Notes: generated from the sequence alone by a model not told the origin. Shown: positions 1 to 12,430, numbered from the stretch's first letter. The stretch: 64,000 nucleotides of DNA from Lepisosteus oculatus (GCF_040954835.1 NC_090706.1:36031148-36095147); one strand, 5' to 3'. Numbers and translations are program-made.

Positions 1-1900
1 AGTAATAGTTACTGTACTTTAATTAAATCTAAAACTACCTGACTAAACTACCTCTTTTTGTCTTCTCTTATGACAGCTAACCAATTGTCAGACAGCCTAA
101 TGCAGCAACACATTGTGATCCCGGCCATTCCAAAACTGTTTTCCACATCAAACATCTGCAGCTTTCTATTTAAACTGACAGGAAGACAAATACTGCTAGT
201 TTATTTGGAAAGATGTGTAAAAAAATAATTGATTAATTCCACTTAGATGACTGTAACAGGTCACAGCAAGTACAGTAGTTACAGATTTAAATAAAGTCTT
301 AATTAAAAAAAATGAACATAGATGACACAGAAAGACTTTGTATCTTTTGTACTTTTCAAAAATACAAAAAAGTACATAGTGGGGTGAGAGATGTTGAAGG
401 TGGATACTGATGAGAAGATCTCACAGAATACACAGTATGATTAAACAAATACTGTAGGTGAGTGCACACTGCAAATAAAAAATTGCAGATTATCGCCATA
501 AACCTTGATGACTCTGAAATCTGTGGGTTCTTTTCTCCGAAAAAAAGAGAAAGGACTTTACATAATATGCAGAATGATTTCCATTAATACTAAGGAAAAT
601 TGCCAAAGAGAAGCTCATTCAGGTTTCAGTAGCCAACTGATAAGAGGAGCTGATTTATCCATTTCTTAAACAAAGATTGGGCATCAGGTTCAACATTGAG
701 CTGAGCAGCTTCTTCCAGACACCCTGCTTCCCCAAAGAATACCGTAACCCCAGATAGAGACTTGAACCCACAATCTCTAGTTTAGGAGACCGGTACCATA
801 TCTATTAGGTGGTACTGTATCAATGTCTTGGTTATTTACAGAATGGCAGCAGATGTTGTCTGTGTTTCTCTTCTTGTGTTTTTAAGTGAACTGTGGCGGG
901 GGATGACATAGCAGGTGTATCCATGGGAACCCCTTGTCAAGGGCAGTTGGCCTCTATAATTACTTCCACTCATAGCAGGCGCACCAGGTGGGCCTGTTTC
1001 TTTGCAGTCTCTCTATTATACAGCTCATAACACTCTGTGAGGCCCTGGGATCAGCGACAGTGACCCCCAGCGTGTGGAAAACCTTCAGGGGGAATTTAAT
1101 TTGCCACAAACCTTCTGAGTGTTTAAATCAGTATCCTACTGTATGAGCTTCTCATTAACTAGGTAACTTAAATAATAATGTTTCCAATTAATAATTATTA
1201 AAAATGAATATAATACCCATCTTTGTTTATTCCAAAAGAAAGTAACCTGCAGCCCATCTGGTTTTTGCAGTATTATTCTAATAGCTCTAAAATATATTGT
1301 TGAAAGATTTCAAATGCCACTCAGAGTGCTAGCATGAGGGCTGCACACTAAAGGTACAGTTGGTGAAGCTCACCTCATTCTTCAATCACGAGCAATTTAT
1401 TTTCTCTTTCTTGAATTTATCTATTATATTTTTTTTTTTCAAGGGTTGGGAAAGTTTGGGCTGTTGTTTTATTACTGTAATTGTGGATAGAAAATGTTTC
1501 CTTTCTAAATTAAATAATTTGCAGTACAACATAAACTCTCGATTTCACCAGAGAAAAGTGGACATACACTGTGAGACCCAAGGACATCAGATCATATCTT
1601 TATCTAAAGAAAGCGAAGCTGGTAGAATCCTCTTTTGAAATTTATTGGATCCAAACATTGAAAACTCTCAGGCCATTGTCATCTGTCTATCGAACCTTTT
1701 GCATTTTAGTTTTGTTTTTACGTACACCTGTCCAGGCTTTTCCTTTTTCTATTTAAACCTCGTAGCTCCGAAGTTCAGGGCTCAGCATCTGGAGGATGGA
1801 CGCCCGGAAGCCCGCCTACCAACAGGGCCGGGAGAGACCCGACAGCATAGGCTTCATCACGGCGTCCTGACCATCTGAGTCCGGGGCTCGGAGTGTCTGG
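1..1900. other. Intergenic DNA without a recognisable gene
   Basis: AT-rich sequence with short, non-homologous open frames only. The one recognisable item is the tRNA-like relic at 745-819. The open frames at 1360-1878 are low-complexity, lack splice or start context and match no family I know. Confidence 0.6.
745..819 (-). pseudogene. tRNA-Arg(CCT)-like relic
   Basis: Read on the minus strand, this stretch follows the vertebrate tRNA-Arg-CCT sequence for most of its length. It has CCTAATAGATA in the D arm, CTCCTAAAC as anticodon loop with anticodon CCT (784-786), and a B-box-like GGTTCAAGTCT in the T arm. The 5' acceptor strand no longer pairs with the 3' strand and the D stem carries substitutions, so it is not expected to be a working tRNA. 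It could be a decayed tRNA gene or the head of a tRNA-derived SINE; I saw no other copy in the window. The similarity is judged by eye. Confidence 0.6.
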
Positions 1901-1924
1901 CTCCGTTATGGTTTTGCCCTTCCA

Positions 1925-2190
1925 TGTTCCTACTTCCTTGTTCCTGTGTTAGCCTCGGATGGACATTGGACTGTGCATTAATTATCCCTCTGGGCTTTAC
2001 AGGATTTGTCGCCTCGGCCTTTCCCTATGCACCGGATCACCACCGTCACCACCCCGTGTCTGTCGACCCGACCCAACCTTGCTGTCTCTTCCCTGATGTG
2101 CTTCTCCAGACACTTCCGGATGGTACCGTCCGCATGGGGTCCTAAACAACGCACTTTACGGGAGTCAGGACCGGCTCCCGTGAAAGTGAC
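1925..2190 (+). repeat. GC-rich interspersed repeat, copy 1 (plus orientation)
   Basis: A GC-rich block in AT-rich surroundings. Positions 2029-2185 align with the reverse complement of 3134-3287, including the shared string GGATCACCACCGTCACCACC, and weaker similarity continues outward to about 1925. The pair are therefore two copies of one family facing each other. The family is unknown to me; it may be the 3' part of a retroelement. Open frames here (1924-2386) have no recognisable product. Confidence 0.75.
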
Positions 2191-3133
2191 TACTTACAAA
2201 GCAGGAATCTTTAAAATTGCACACCTATTATTTAGTGTCTTTTTAAGCTCTAAGTTAATATTTCAAACTGTGGTTGCTACACACATTAGATGCTTGCTTA
2301 AAGCTGACCAAATTTGTCAGTGGTATTTTTATACAGAAAACTGTTTTACATGGTGCAATTCCAGAGGAAAAAGTACTAGACAGTAGTATATCAAAACATC
2401 TTTCTATTCTTCATGCATCAGTCTTTAACTTTTATCCTAGAAACCTATGAAAGTGAAAGAATATACATGGAAGTCAAATGTCAAATATTACTGTTTGCTT
2501 TGCATGGCTTCCCAACCTTACTGAATTATCTCATGGAAGTGTCACAAGGATCGAATTACCATAGGACTGGAATTCTGGCCATGGAAGCAGACGGTCATGT
2601 GGTTGCATTTTTTAGAGATGCCTCAGCACATATTTTCAGATATTGAATAGCAGTTCATTCCCTTTAGAAGTTTAATTCTTGGATGAGACAAACATTAGGA
2701 TATTAGTGTTCTTCTACCTGACAGAGAGTAATTCATTAAGCAAACTAATTTATACAAATTTTCTCACATGCTTTCACACATGCTTATTTATTTCTTGACT
2801 CATTTAGTTGAGCCGTGTCAGTACTTGGATGGGAAAGCTCTAAGGAAAAAATATGTTGCTTTTTTTAAGTTATGGAGGAGGAGCAGTAGGTGGTACTCTT
2901 CCATCCGAACAAGAATCCACAAATGTACTGTATATCTAAGTGTGGTGACCACACACTGAACTGTAGAAGATGCCATCCTTAGAATGGGATGTTAAACTGC
3001 TTGGTCAATATTCCATGGCACAAGTAGGAGAGCTACCTCCAGTGTCCTGGCTAAATTCCACTCTGGGCTTGCATAGTCTGGCCAATTTCTTTCTTAATTC
3101 AATTGGTGAAATAATTTCTCAGTTCTCTGCTGT

Positions 3134-3440
3134 AACAGGAGCTGGTCCAGGCTCCCGAGAAGCGTAGTTCAGGACCCTATGCAGACGGTATAATCCAGAA
3201 GTAAGTGGAGAAGGACGTCAGGAGAAGGTACAGCAGGATCAGGATGGGTTGACAGACAGGGGGGTGGTGACGGTGGTGATCCAGTGCTCGGGGGGCGTGG
3301 AGAAGGCAAACAATCCACAAAATCCAAAGGGGGAAACTGGGGTGCAGTCCAGAGTCCAGGAACCGGGGGATCTATCTGAGACAGACAGGGTTAAAAATCC
3401 CGAACGGGATCTGGAACAGGAACGAGGAGTTAAACATCAT
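3134..3440 (-). repeat. GC-rich interspersed repeat, copy 2 (minus orientation)
   Basis: Reverse-complement partner of the block at 1925-2190. Both copies share the inner end (GGGTCCTRAAC, then a CAGGAGCC-like stretch) and the CACCACCGTCACCACC core. The copies clearly differ by many substitutions, so the insertions are old. The 66-codon open frame at 3249-3449 is on the opposite strand to the repeat and is not a gene. Confidence 0.75.
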
Positions 3441-3629
3441 GTAGAGTAACGAGGCCAGGCGCTCGTGATGAACTAAAATACGAAAGGGTCGGAGCACCCT
3501 TAAGAGGAGGGATGAGGATTGTAACATCCGCCTGATTTTCTGCACAGTGTGGCTTTTGGCATATAACAGCAGCCACATGTCACCCAGCTGGTTGCTGTAC
3601 TTCAGTGAAGGATGAAGTGGATATGGTCC

Positions 3630-3725
3630 TTTATGTATAGTGCTCTAGAGTTGGAAAATGCTATACAAATACAAGCCAGAACTGTTTCTTCTTTTCATCT
3701 TATTATTATCATCTTTATAGATTAT
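3630..3725 (+). repeat. Retroposon 3'-end fragment
   Basis: Contains AGTGCTCTAGAG followed by ATGCTATACAAATACAA and an ATT-rich tail. This is a diverged form of the GCGCTATATAAGTG plus (ATT)n ending that is clearer at 36860-36955. Such endings are common in fish retroposons. Confidence 0.45.
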
Positions 3726-6700
3726 TATCATTCTCACACTCTCTCATACAGAAATTCTATAATTTTTGCACAGCCTCTTGAACCTGTTCAAATGTTGATC
3801 TGATCACAAGTTCTCAGGGCCTCAATTGTATACTCCTGTTTAATGAGCCAGCCCGTTTGATGGATTTGTTTGTACTCTGTGCACTTTAAACTGTATCTAT
3901 TACAATTTTTATGAGATGTAGAATATGAATGTAGCATGAAGCAGGAGCATATCCTAAGAGCGTATTTCCATTACAAGCATGATTGAAAATATTTACCTCC
4001 TATTTTAATTAGTTTTCTCATTGTTATCTCAGTGGCTGTAGGGGAAAGGCAATTAAAAGTACAGGTGAAGCAGAACTGCCTTGTCTGACATTTCGGAGTA
4101 AGAAGCACTGATAAATAGCAGCATCTACAATCCCTTCAGATGAGGCCAGGTGGGAGACAAGGTCACCTGAAGACTAATGGCCATATTTTAGGACCGCCAA
4201 TCGGAACATAATATTTTAATTTGTGGAAGTGCCCGAGTTATTAATTACTGCACTTAATTAAAAAAGATTTTTTACATTAAAATTTAACAGCATACATTAC
4301 TGTGATACCTTCAATAATTCATTATTTTGTAGACATTAACGATTACAAAAAAATGAGAACACAATGGAAATATTCTTATGATTAATTTGGTTTTATGTAG
4401 CTAACACAGTCTCAGCTAGAAAAAATCCCATACTACATTAGGGCATACTACAGAGCTGTGCTTCAGAGCTATTCATTAATTTGTATTTGTACTCTTTTAA
4501 TATTTCACAAAGCCCTGAATTATACATTGAAATATGATTAATATAGTCCATAATCCTAGCAATTTGAATATTCAGGTAAGAAATACGAAACACATTATAT
4601 ATATACATAACATTAAAGCAAGAAAGGACTCTATAAACCATAATCAAAAACATCCTTAGTCATGCTGGAACGAATATAAAAAATAAAATATATGTAATAC
4701 TATGTTGCGTATATGGAATTCAGATGCACAGATAGGTTTGTAACAGATCAATCAGTCTAGACATCTCATACACATTCCTGAACCGGTAGTCACACAAAAC
4801 ATCTCTTGCAGGCTGGAAAACAGTGTGTTTCATTCCAGTAAGTAAAAAATTATTATGGGAATCGGAATTGCAGGGTTTGGGGTTATTTGGTCCCTATGGA
4901 TCCTCTGCGGGGAAGAGAATGCTCTTAGTCAGGCGTCAGTGAGGCCAGCATGATGCTATGTCAGAAACCTGCAGCGAAGAACTGCTGTTCACGTTCTGAG
5001 ATCATTTATCTTACAATGCAGACGAGTAAGAATTAGCAACCTAGCCTTGTGGGAGGAATCCATATTCATTAATAAATGGAAATATTTATTAAAGGGAATT
5101 CATCGATGTTCAGGACTCATCAAATCCATGACCCCCTCGTGACTCATGTTAGGAGAGGGGTAGGCCACAGTCCCTGATTCCCCAAGAGGCATATTATTAC
5201 CCCACTGGGGTTTTTCTCTCCTCTATGCCTACTGACAACTGTAGAAGAATCATTGTCTGAGAAGTCGAGATAGCGGGATTTCATGTACAATTCAATGTAA
5301 GCACTGAGTAGGTGGGTAGCTGAGATTCTGTTTGTAGTATTGGGCACATTCCAGATGGTCGCTTGCTGTATTGCCATTTCTAGTTCACCCTCTCCAAATA
5401 CTTCAGGTGAATTGTTACCCTCATTAATTCAGAGGGTCTCAGCGGGTGGTAGCAGTCACACTCTAGATTTTGACAAGAAGCCCCAGATATTGGGGAGCAG
5501 CACCCCATCATAGCCTTATCCTTGCCTGGTTCTCGATGAAACACTGCCCCACCTTCCTTCTAGATCACTTAGGTGCATTGGTGCTATAGAAGGAGGCAGG
5601 GGTGTCCCCTGCTAAGACAATATTTGCACACTTCTCTCCAGCTCAACTTACAGAGCTGTCAGCTGCTTTCGATCACAGTCAGCGAGCCAGGTTGCCAGCT
5701 GTGGTCTGTGATCAAGCTGAGCCTTTTCATTGATGGAATCCTTCACCCCCACTAACAAGTCATCTTGGCAAAGTTTTTGTTTTCTACACACTTGCTAGTT
5801 GTCTACTTAATTTAACTTAATTTTATTATTTTATTAACTTAATTTTATTATTACAACATTTATATCTTTTCTTTGCAGCAGTCACGCAGCCTGCAACCAA
5901 TGCTCCAGAACTTGGTGGGGAGATCTGCAACCTTGCTGTGGTCCCTGTTGGGTTTTCAACAGAACAGACCTCTAGAGCCCAGAAGGGATCTCTGTGGACC
6001 AGTGCTGATTCAAGGGTGGTGGCTGTAGCTCTTGCCTCTTAGGCAACTGGACTGCTTAAGTGGCAGATCCTAAGATGCTGTCATCAATGCTGCTGCACCT
6101 AAGCAGTACCATCAGATGCTGCCCCACCTCACCAAGCTGTCATGTACACAAGGTAGCAATGGCGCTCGAGAGCTTGGCTCAGGAGGATCCTAATCTATGA
6201 TCTATGTCCAGGCATGCTAATCTCAAAGGCTGCCCTGGGGCAGGATTGCCCTGAATGATGAGTTTGTTCTAAAGGCCACTTCAGCAATATAATCAAATAC
6301 ACAATACATATCATCAAGGGTCATTACACTTTCATTTCAGATGTGCACTGCGCAGTACTGTACAAGTTCCAGAGTGACTAAGGTCATGCATCAGTCTGGC
6401 TGGCAGTCTGTATGCAAATAATCACTTCAAGAAAGAAAAATCTGATATTGAAAATGAACTGTAGTATTTGTTAAAGGAACAGGCAAAGGTTGTGCCGAAC
6501 AGAAGGGGGATTTTCATAAAGTTCCCATCCACCTGAAAGCAAAGTGAGTCAGAATTTACTTGAAAAAAGTATGAACTTCATACTCTGCATATAGTACTTA
6601 AAAATATTAACATGCTTTCAGTGTTCTCCTTTAGATAAATCTTAGATTAAAAAAAAATAACTAAAAAATAATTAATTAAAATATTGTAAACTATGGAGAT

Positions 6701-8490
6701 TGTTATTATAGTTGATTTTTCTCAGTCTGTATTTTTATGTACGAATATGTCTATAATGCAAATATTATAGAAAAAATATTATTTGAAATGTATGTGGAAA
6801 TACTCCGTATCTGTCCGACATGTACAGTATTACCTATCTTATCATACAAAAGTATTCAGGGATAAGTCACAGTACATGTCAACAAAAACTAAAAAGAAAA
6901 AATCAATCTTGATTGCATAAGTATACAAAACCCCAGGTTTGCCACAAGAAGAGGTTTGAATATTTCCAGTTTCTTTCACAAAAGGTATCTGTTTACTTCT
7001 CCAAGACGTGTGGAGTAAGTTGTGTATGTAAGAAATATTGATTGCTACTGTGCTTTAAAATGTCTTGACTGCAAACTTTAAAGCAACCACATTTGAAAAC
7101 TGTGCAAAGGTCTGAACACTTCTGTGAGGCGTTGTAAGCATTTCCTTTATCAGTAATGACCCTCCCTGCTTGTTGAGCATGTAATCTCTTTGTGTGCCTG
7201 CTCTTGCTTGAGAAAGCAGGCACATTTTCCTGAGATAACTGTCTCATTTCAATCTTTAGAGGGGGCAGTCAAAACAGCTGCTGTACCTTGCTCATGCATG
7301 CCTAGTTTGTGTTATCTGTTGGTTTTCCTTAGAGTAAGTATAAATAAATTCTCTTTCAAACTGAATCTTTTAAAAGACACTTCTCAATGGCAATTTGTTA
7401 GCCAAGTATTCCGTCATTCTACCTCATGTAAAACTGCCATTGAGCAGCTGTCATGGAATTTGCTTTTGGGAAAAGGGTCAGTTGTGCTTCAATGCAGAGG
7501 CAAGAACAATGAATATCGACAAGTTTTGCTATATGAAAATATCCCCATAAGGATAACAGCTTTTATAGAGAAAGTGGTGTTGTGAGGTCTGACTCACTGA
7601 TCTCCACATGTCAGATTTGGTATTGCCTTGAAAATCCCAAGTCTTAAAACTATTTCTGTGGGTCTAGGTACCATATTTCACCACAGTAGAGAATAACAAA
7701 TATAAATAGGCTAAGACTTGTGTGTGGTGCTCACAGACAAAGCGTGTGAGTGAATATTAGATTCAGGGAGTCATCGTTAAGTTTAAGTTTAAGTTTAAGT
7801 TGCTTTGTTAACAAACGGAAGGCTTACTCTTTGTGACTGAGAAATTGAACTCCATGATGGTCATTCTCATACAGTATTTCCAAAGCAATATGATTTAATA
7901 CTTTGTGTTACTTAACAGTCCGACACAATAGCACTGTACTGTAGCTTAATTTCTTTAGCAATTATACAACATACCAGGACATAAAATCAATACAGAGTAC
8001 TAATGATATTAATGTAGTCATACAATCAACGTCTCTGTTTAAATGAAATCTTTGAGAATAAGTGGCTGTGAAAACAATGAGAGAATTTGTTTAGGACTGT
8101 GAACTGTTGACTCCAAGCTCTCTGAAACTCTGAAGCTGTGACTTGTCAGACTTTAAAGCGCAGTTACCATGTCAACAGTGGCCTAGAGTTACTCGTAAAA
8201 ATGTGCCTGACAGGAATTAATCCTTTCTTCTGAGGCGTGTTTAGGCTTTAAAATGCTAGTTTCAACGGGCACGCTATATGCCCATCTTAGCTGACTCATG
8301 CTTTGTAAGTCTCTAATAATTTGCTTTGTAAAGTAAATTATTTTCTGTTAGATCAATCTATTCTTTAGTCTTGCACAAAATCTGTTTATTATTTTTTAAC
8401 TTTAAAGGCTATACAGTATATTATGCTATAGCAGGTAACTATAACCACTGTTTCACTGTACAGAAAACAAATAACTTGTTAAAATGACAT
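3726..8490. other. Intergenic DNA, no gene seen
   Basis: Nearly 5 kb without a supported gene. The open frames at 5144-5377 (-) and 7190-7585 (+, 131 codons) lack a recognisable family and a good ATG start, and are treated as chance. A perfect 10-bp hairpin stem lies at 7193-7202 and 7215-7224 around a 12-nt loop, with no evident function. Confidence 0.55.
7776..7800. repeat. Short (TTTAAG)n tandem repeat
   Basis: About four consecutive hexamers of TTTAAG. The unit is not the vertebrate telomere repeat TTAGGG. A simple microsatellite. Confidence 0.9.
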
Positions 8491-8497
8491 TATTCTG

Positions 8498-8610
8498 ATT
8501 GATTTATCTATCCTTCCATCTTCTAAGCACTTTATCTAAAACAGGGTTGAGGGGGAGCTGGAGTCTGTCCTGGAAAGTAGTGGGCACAAGTCAGGATACA
8601 CCCAAATCAT
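8498..8610 (-). repeat. L2-type LINE 3'-end fragment
   Basis: Reading + strand, a CTATCCTTCCATCTTCTAAG start is followed by GGGGGAGCTGGAGTCTGTCC and CAGGATACACCC. These are diverged versions of blocks seen more clearly at 22448 and 44262. In minus orientation the element ends in the ATGGATGG-like tail typical of fish L2 elements. Confidence 0.6.
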
Positions 8611-8934
8611 TGTAATATAATTATATTATTATCATTCAATTTCAAGTTTTTTTTTCGCAAGGGCGTACTAATTTTTTCATTGCTAATTTTTTGTTTTAAA
8701 AACTTTTTTTGCCATTCGTCTTTCCTTGTTTTTTTCTCAGTTCACTGTTAGTCAGTCAGTCATCGGGTGAACAGGAACTCCCCTGACAAACACAGACATG
8801 CTGAACAGAGAAAAAGACACAGCAGATCTCTAGTTTCCTCTCCAGGCATGTTATAGACGGCTGAATATGGTTTCTCTTATACTACTTCTGTGACAGGAAA
8901 CAAAAGAACATGGGAAAGGTTACACAAAAGGGGA

Positions 8935-9060
8935 GGTCAGTCAGCCCATTCACTTGATCCGGGGGTCTCGTCCAGCAGTTTCTTGAAAGAAGCCGTGGCT
9001 TCAGCTTTATGGCACGACTGGGTGACTTGCTCAAGGCTCCCACAACTTTTTTAGTAATCA
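8935..9060 (-). repeat. CR1-like LINE fragment, minus orientation
   Basis: Shares the order of blocks with 41764-42110: a 'cagcccattcacttgatc' start, TCTCGTCCAGCAGTTTCTTG, then GGTGACTTGCT and TCCCACAAC. This is the interior of the 3' region of the CR1-like family that has several copies in the window. Confidence 0.55.
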
Positions 9061-11000
9061 GTTCTGTTTTAAAATATTTTCACTATATGTCCTGTAGTTC
9101 ACGTTTCACGGTTTACTTTCCAGGTTTGACACCTAAAGAAGGCTCAACAGACAGAACGGTTTCTTTTTTTCAGTTTTCAGAGTGAAAATTACCCCTTACT
9201 TGTTCGTAAGAGCTTTAGTCCTTTCAGCTTCTTTAAGTTTAAGTCTAGGGTACTGCTGCTGTTTTGCGATAGGATCAACCTCAGTGAGGAGTGAGAAACA
9301 CTGCAACTAGACAAAGATGATTTTAAACAGAATTTAAGTATATAAATCCTCGGTTTCAGCTCTGAAATCCTGGGCACAGTTGAAATGTCTATGATTTTTT
9401 TAAAGCTTGTGATTCTGCTTTGCGTGTGCTCCCTGCCAATGTGGCCTGCATGCTGAATACACCACAATGATTCCTGTTTCCGCTGGCAAGTGTGATGGTT
9501 TTCAATTTACTGTTTTAAATTCTGGAAGGAACCTGGGTCCCCGGTCAATTCAGGCCAGAGAAAGATGCATTTGTTCCAAGGTTACATTTAATTTACCAAT
9601 ATTTTTTATCCACTTACTCCTTTGGACAGCATCCGGAGGCAGGCTTGCTTTTAGATATACTTGTTATACTTGTTAATAATATGAACATTTTTCATCATAC
9701 AAAAATATTTGATCAGTGAAATATATAATTATTGATAACAATGTCATTCACATATCATGATTTGTAATTAACATTAGTTATAACTATAATTATTAATAAT
9801 TTACTACAAGTCAGCAAACTTTTCATTGCAATAATAACAAGCCTAAGCAGATCATCTTTATCATTTGGTCTGTTATTGTCTTAAACTGCTTCTTTCACAC
9901 CTGTGGAAAATACAATGACATTGATGAGCAGGAAGGGCAGGAGTTTATCAATGCAGTCTTTAATTGGCTGTCCCAAGGCTAAGATTGAATATTATCGCAA
10001 ACTCTCATTTGTTAGGCTCAGAATTATGTACTGTATATGCAATTCTAGGAAACATTAAGCACATTTTAAGTAGATTTATGTTAACTCCATTTAACCCCAC
10101 AAAATGTCAATTTTCCGTGTTTATAAATTCCAGCTAATCTTTCCATTGCTTCCAATTGCTAGTATTCATAAAACAAAATCAATACATTTATTTTCTTCAT
10201 AACAGAGAACTGACGCACATGGTGTGAGATAAATAAAAAGAACAATTATGTAATTTCCTACTGAAGTATTAGTCTGTGTTTGGACATTGAGTGAAGCGTT
10301 AAAATTGTCCATAGAGATAGCTTAGAAAAGAACTCCCTTATAAGAAATAATAAAAAACTGTGTACTGTAGGTGCATTGAATGTATATTTATCTCGAACCA
10401 TTCCAGGTACTTGCTGCTGAAAACACTGCAACGCAAACAACTACTTCAATTGAGGTGAATTCTACCCCAGTGGCTACACTCTAGTGTTCCTTTTGGTCAT
10501 TTTTCTGATTCATGTCTCTTGTGAAACACTGAAGCCAGTACAGGTTGGTGTTAAGGATCTTCCACGCACGCAGAACAAAATAAAATTAAAGAAGAATTAT
10601 CAAGGAAGTTTTAAAATAGGCTGTTAACTACACAGCCACCTGCTCAGGCTGTGTTGTGATATCACTCCTTAATGGACCACGCAGAGAGGCTAAGAAGACC
10701 AGAGAACAGAAGGAAAAACTAAAAGGAATTGTGTTTGCAAGAGCACGTCGTGAAAAGGAGTGGAAACTCGAAAAGGAACAGTGCACATTCCCAAAGGAGT
10801 ACAAAGAAAATTCTCCCAGCAATGAAAAATCAAGGAAAAATTAAGGAAAATCAAGAAGCTTTGCTCTGATTGTTGGGGAAAGAATAAGGCTAGTCAGAAT
10901 CTCCTTCCGGTTGGAATACAGGGGCTGATGAAATCAGATGAATTATTTGGTTACTTCTCATTACATCACTGAATAGCGTAATTTGAACTTTTTATCCGGC
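9061..11000. other. Intergenic DNA upstream of the claudin-like gene
   Basis: No supported gene. A purine-rich stretch at 10656-10844 gives a lysine/glutamate-rich open frame of 62 codons without an ATG at its start or any known family, so it is not called. I could not define a promoter for the gene beginning at 11042. Confidence 0.5.
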
Positions 11001-11041
11001 TACCCTAGTACAACCTGCCCCTTATATCCCCCCACCCTAAA

Positions 11042-11219
11042 ATGAAGAACTCTGTAACGGTGACAGCCTCTATGGTCGCTGTGGAGTTTATCCTGTACAC
11101 AATGTCGCTCTGTGCCCCTCAATGGCTCATATATGGTGAGGGGGTCAGCCAGGGTCTTTTTGTTCTCTGTAACAGTTACAAGGGTTTCTTCAGTTGCGTT
11201 GGCTTCCCTGTCTGGATTG
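11042..11219 (+). CDS. Claudin-like gene, exon 1
   Basis: Starts at the ATG at 11042 and encodes residues 1-59 plus one base: first membrane segment and most of the extracellular loop. The donor is ATTG|GTGAGC. Reading through the donor would give an open frame to 11383 that loses the membrane pattern, so splicing at 11219 is preferred. Confidence 0.75.
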
Positions 11220-12430
11220 GTGAGCATTCTTTGCATTTTTTTCTTAGGTTCACATGCGTGTACGACAGTATCATTACAAAGGTGCATTGTATGGTGAACG
11301 GTGACGCTATATCCGACTGTGTTCCCCAAGGGCCAAAATGCGAAATCGGGCTACTTGGCCACAGTGAAAATATCTTGTCATGAATTTTCACTATTTGCAG
11401 TTCCAGAAGGTGTTCCTCGGTAAGAAGCCATCAGAACAAACAAAACGCAGAGAAGAACTTTTCAGTGCGGTACAGATATTCATGTAGTGTCCTTGTTATT
11501 TTTATCCAGGCCCATTTAGCCTGACCTGGATGTTCCTCGGTGCCTCTTCTCTGTTCTCCTTCCTAACCCTCTTCGTGATCAGACCAGCTCTGTCCCAGGG
11601 CAAGCGAGCCATCACAGCCTTGATCCTAAACATCTTGTCAGGTACAGCTGCTCATTTTCCAAATGACTTTTACAGACGTCTGAGGAACTAGCATGGTTGT
11701 GAAAGGCTTTTATTACCTGTCAATTTTAACTAATTAAAAAATGATCATATAGGCTTTGTACTTCTAACCAAAGGATCATTCATATACATCCCACAGACTG
11801 TCAAAAAGTTATTAGCTTTACAAGTAGGTGGGGAAAACATCTGGGAAAATATCTGCTGTACACATCACCCAGTTTCCAGGATACAACATTGAATCACACC
11901 CATCAAACCCCATTTCATCAAATTTCTCACTGTCAAGTTTCTATCCAGATTCTGTATCTCAAATTTTTTGCTAACATTCATCCTTTATCTCTAAACCTAT
12001 TTTCAATATACCGCTATGCTTCAATAATGCAGAAGCCCACAGAGGACTGTGAAACACTTCAGAACAAAATACTCTGGAGACTGGCCATGTGAACAAGATT
12101 TATTAATCTTGTTACAAAAATGTTACAAAATGTTACATGTTACAAAAATGTCTTCCTGAAATGTTCTTCTCTCTTACAGCAGTATTTTGTGTGTGCGCGT
12201 TGACAAACTTCCTGGTCAGTATTCAAGTGAAGAACCCCAAGCTGCTGAATTGTCTGGGCTGGTCCTTCTACATCTGCTGTTTCACCCTGTTCTATGCATT
12301 CATGGTGTCGGTGGTCCTAGGAACGGTGAGAGCATCCACTAATGTATCGCCTTTCGTGGTCAGCAGCTCTTCTGGGCCAGTCCCTGCCACTCAGTCCAAC
12401 GTCCTCCGAAACATTACCTGCCTTTCCTAA
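11042..12430 (+). CDS. Claudin/clarin-like four-pass membrane protein (3 exons, 186 aa)
   Basis: Three exons (11042-11219, 11510-11641, 12180-12430) join in frame with consensus GT-AG junctions to give 186 residues. Four hydrophobic segments are visible at about residues 5-25, 63-83, 93-117 and 129-152. The first extracellular loop resembles the claudin signature: Trp28, then Gly38-Leu39-Phe40, Cys43 and Cys52, with Phe where claudins have Trp in GLW. Claudins and relatives (PMP22/EMP, clarins, TMEM225-like proteins) act in cell contacts or channel regulation, but the substrate or partner of this one cannot be told. After segment 4 there is a Ser/Thr/Pro-rich tail with an NIT sequon. A GTGAGA at 12327, just after segment 4, could be a donor to an unseen exon, so the C-terminus is less certain than the rest. 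I do not recognise the ortholog. Its downstream neighbour is atox1, transcribed toward it. Confidence 0.75.
11510..11641 (+). CDS. Claudin-like gene, exon 2
   Basis: 132 bp between acceptor TTTTTATCCAG and donor TCAG|GTACAG. It encodes the second membrane segment, a short basic cytoplasmic turn (RPALSQGKR) and the start of the third segment, in phase with both neighbours. Confidence 0.8.
12180..12430 (+). CDS. Claudin-like gene, terminal exon
   Basis: Acceptor TTCTCTCTTACAG; encodes the rest of segment 3, a short loop, segment 4 and the hydrophilic tail to TAA at 12428-12430. Confidence 0.75.

Noticed and set aside
5144..5377. Minus-strand 77-codon frame that could suggest a transposase fragment
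   Set aside because: No catalytic residues or zinc-finger pattern could be identified, and no inverted repeats around it.
7193..7224. Perfect 10-bp hairpin stem with a 12-nt loop
   Set aside because: Too short for a microRNA precursor, and single hairpins of this size occur by chance.
7190..7585. Longest open frame of the window, 131 codons on the plus strand
   Set aside because: It begins at a non-ATG codon, has no recognisable domain, mixed low-information composition and no splice context. Length alone is not unusual in 64 kb of AT-rich DNA.
7776..7800. TTTAAG hexamers examined as an interstitial telomere repeat
   Set aside because: The unit differs from TTAGGG and is just a short microsatellite.
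10656..10844. Lysine/glutamate-rich open frame just before the claudin-like gene
   Set aside because: The composition follows from a purine-rich strand; no ATG at its start, no family, and it does not join the downstream gene.
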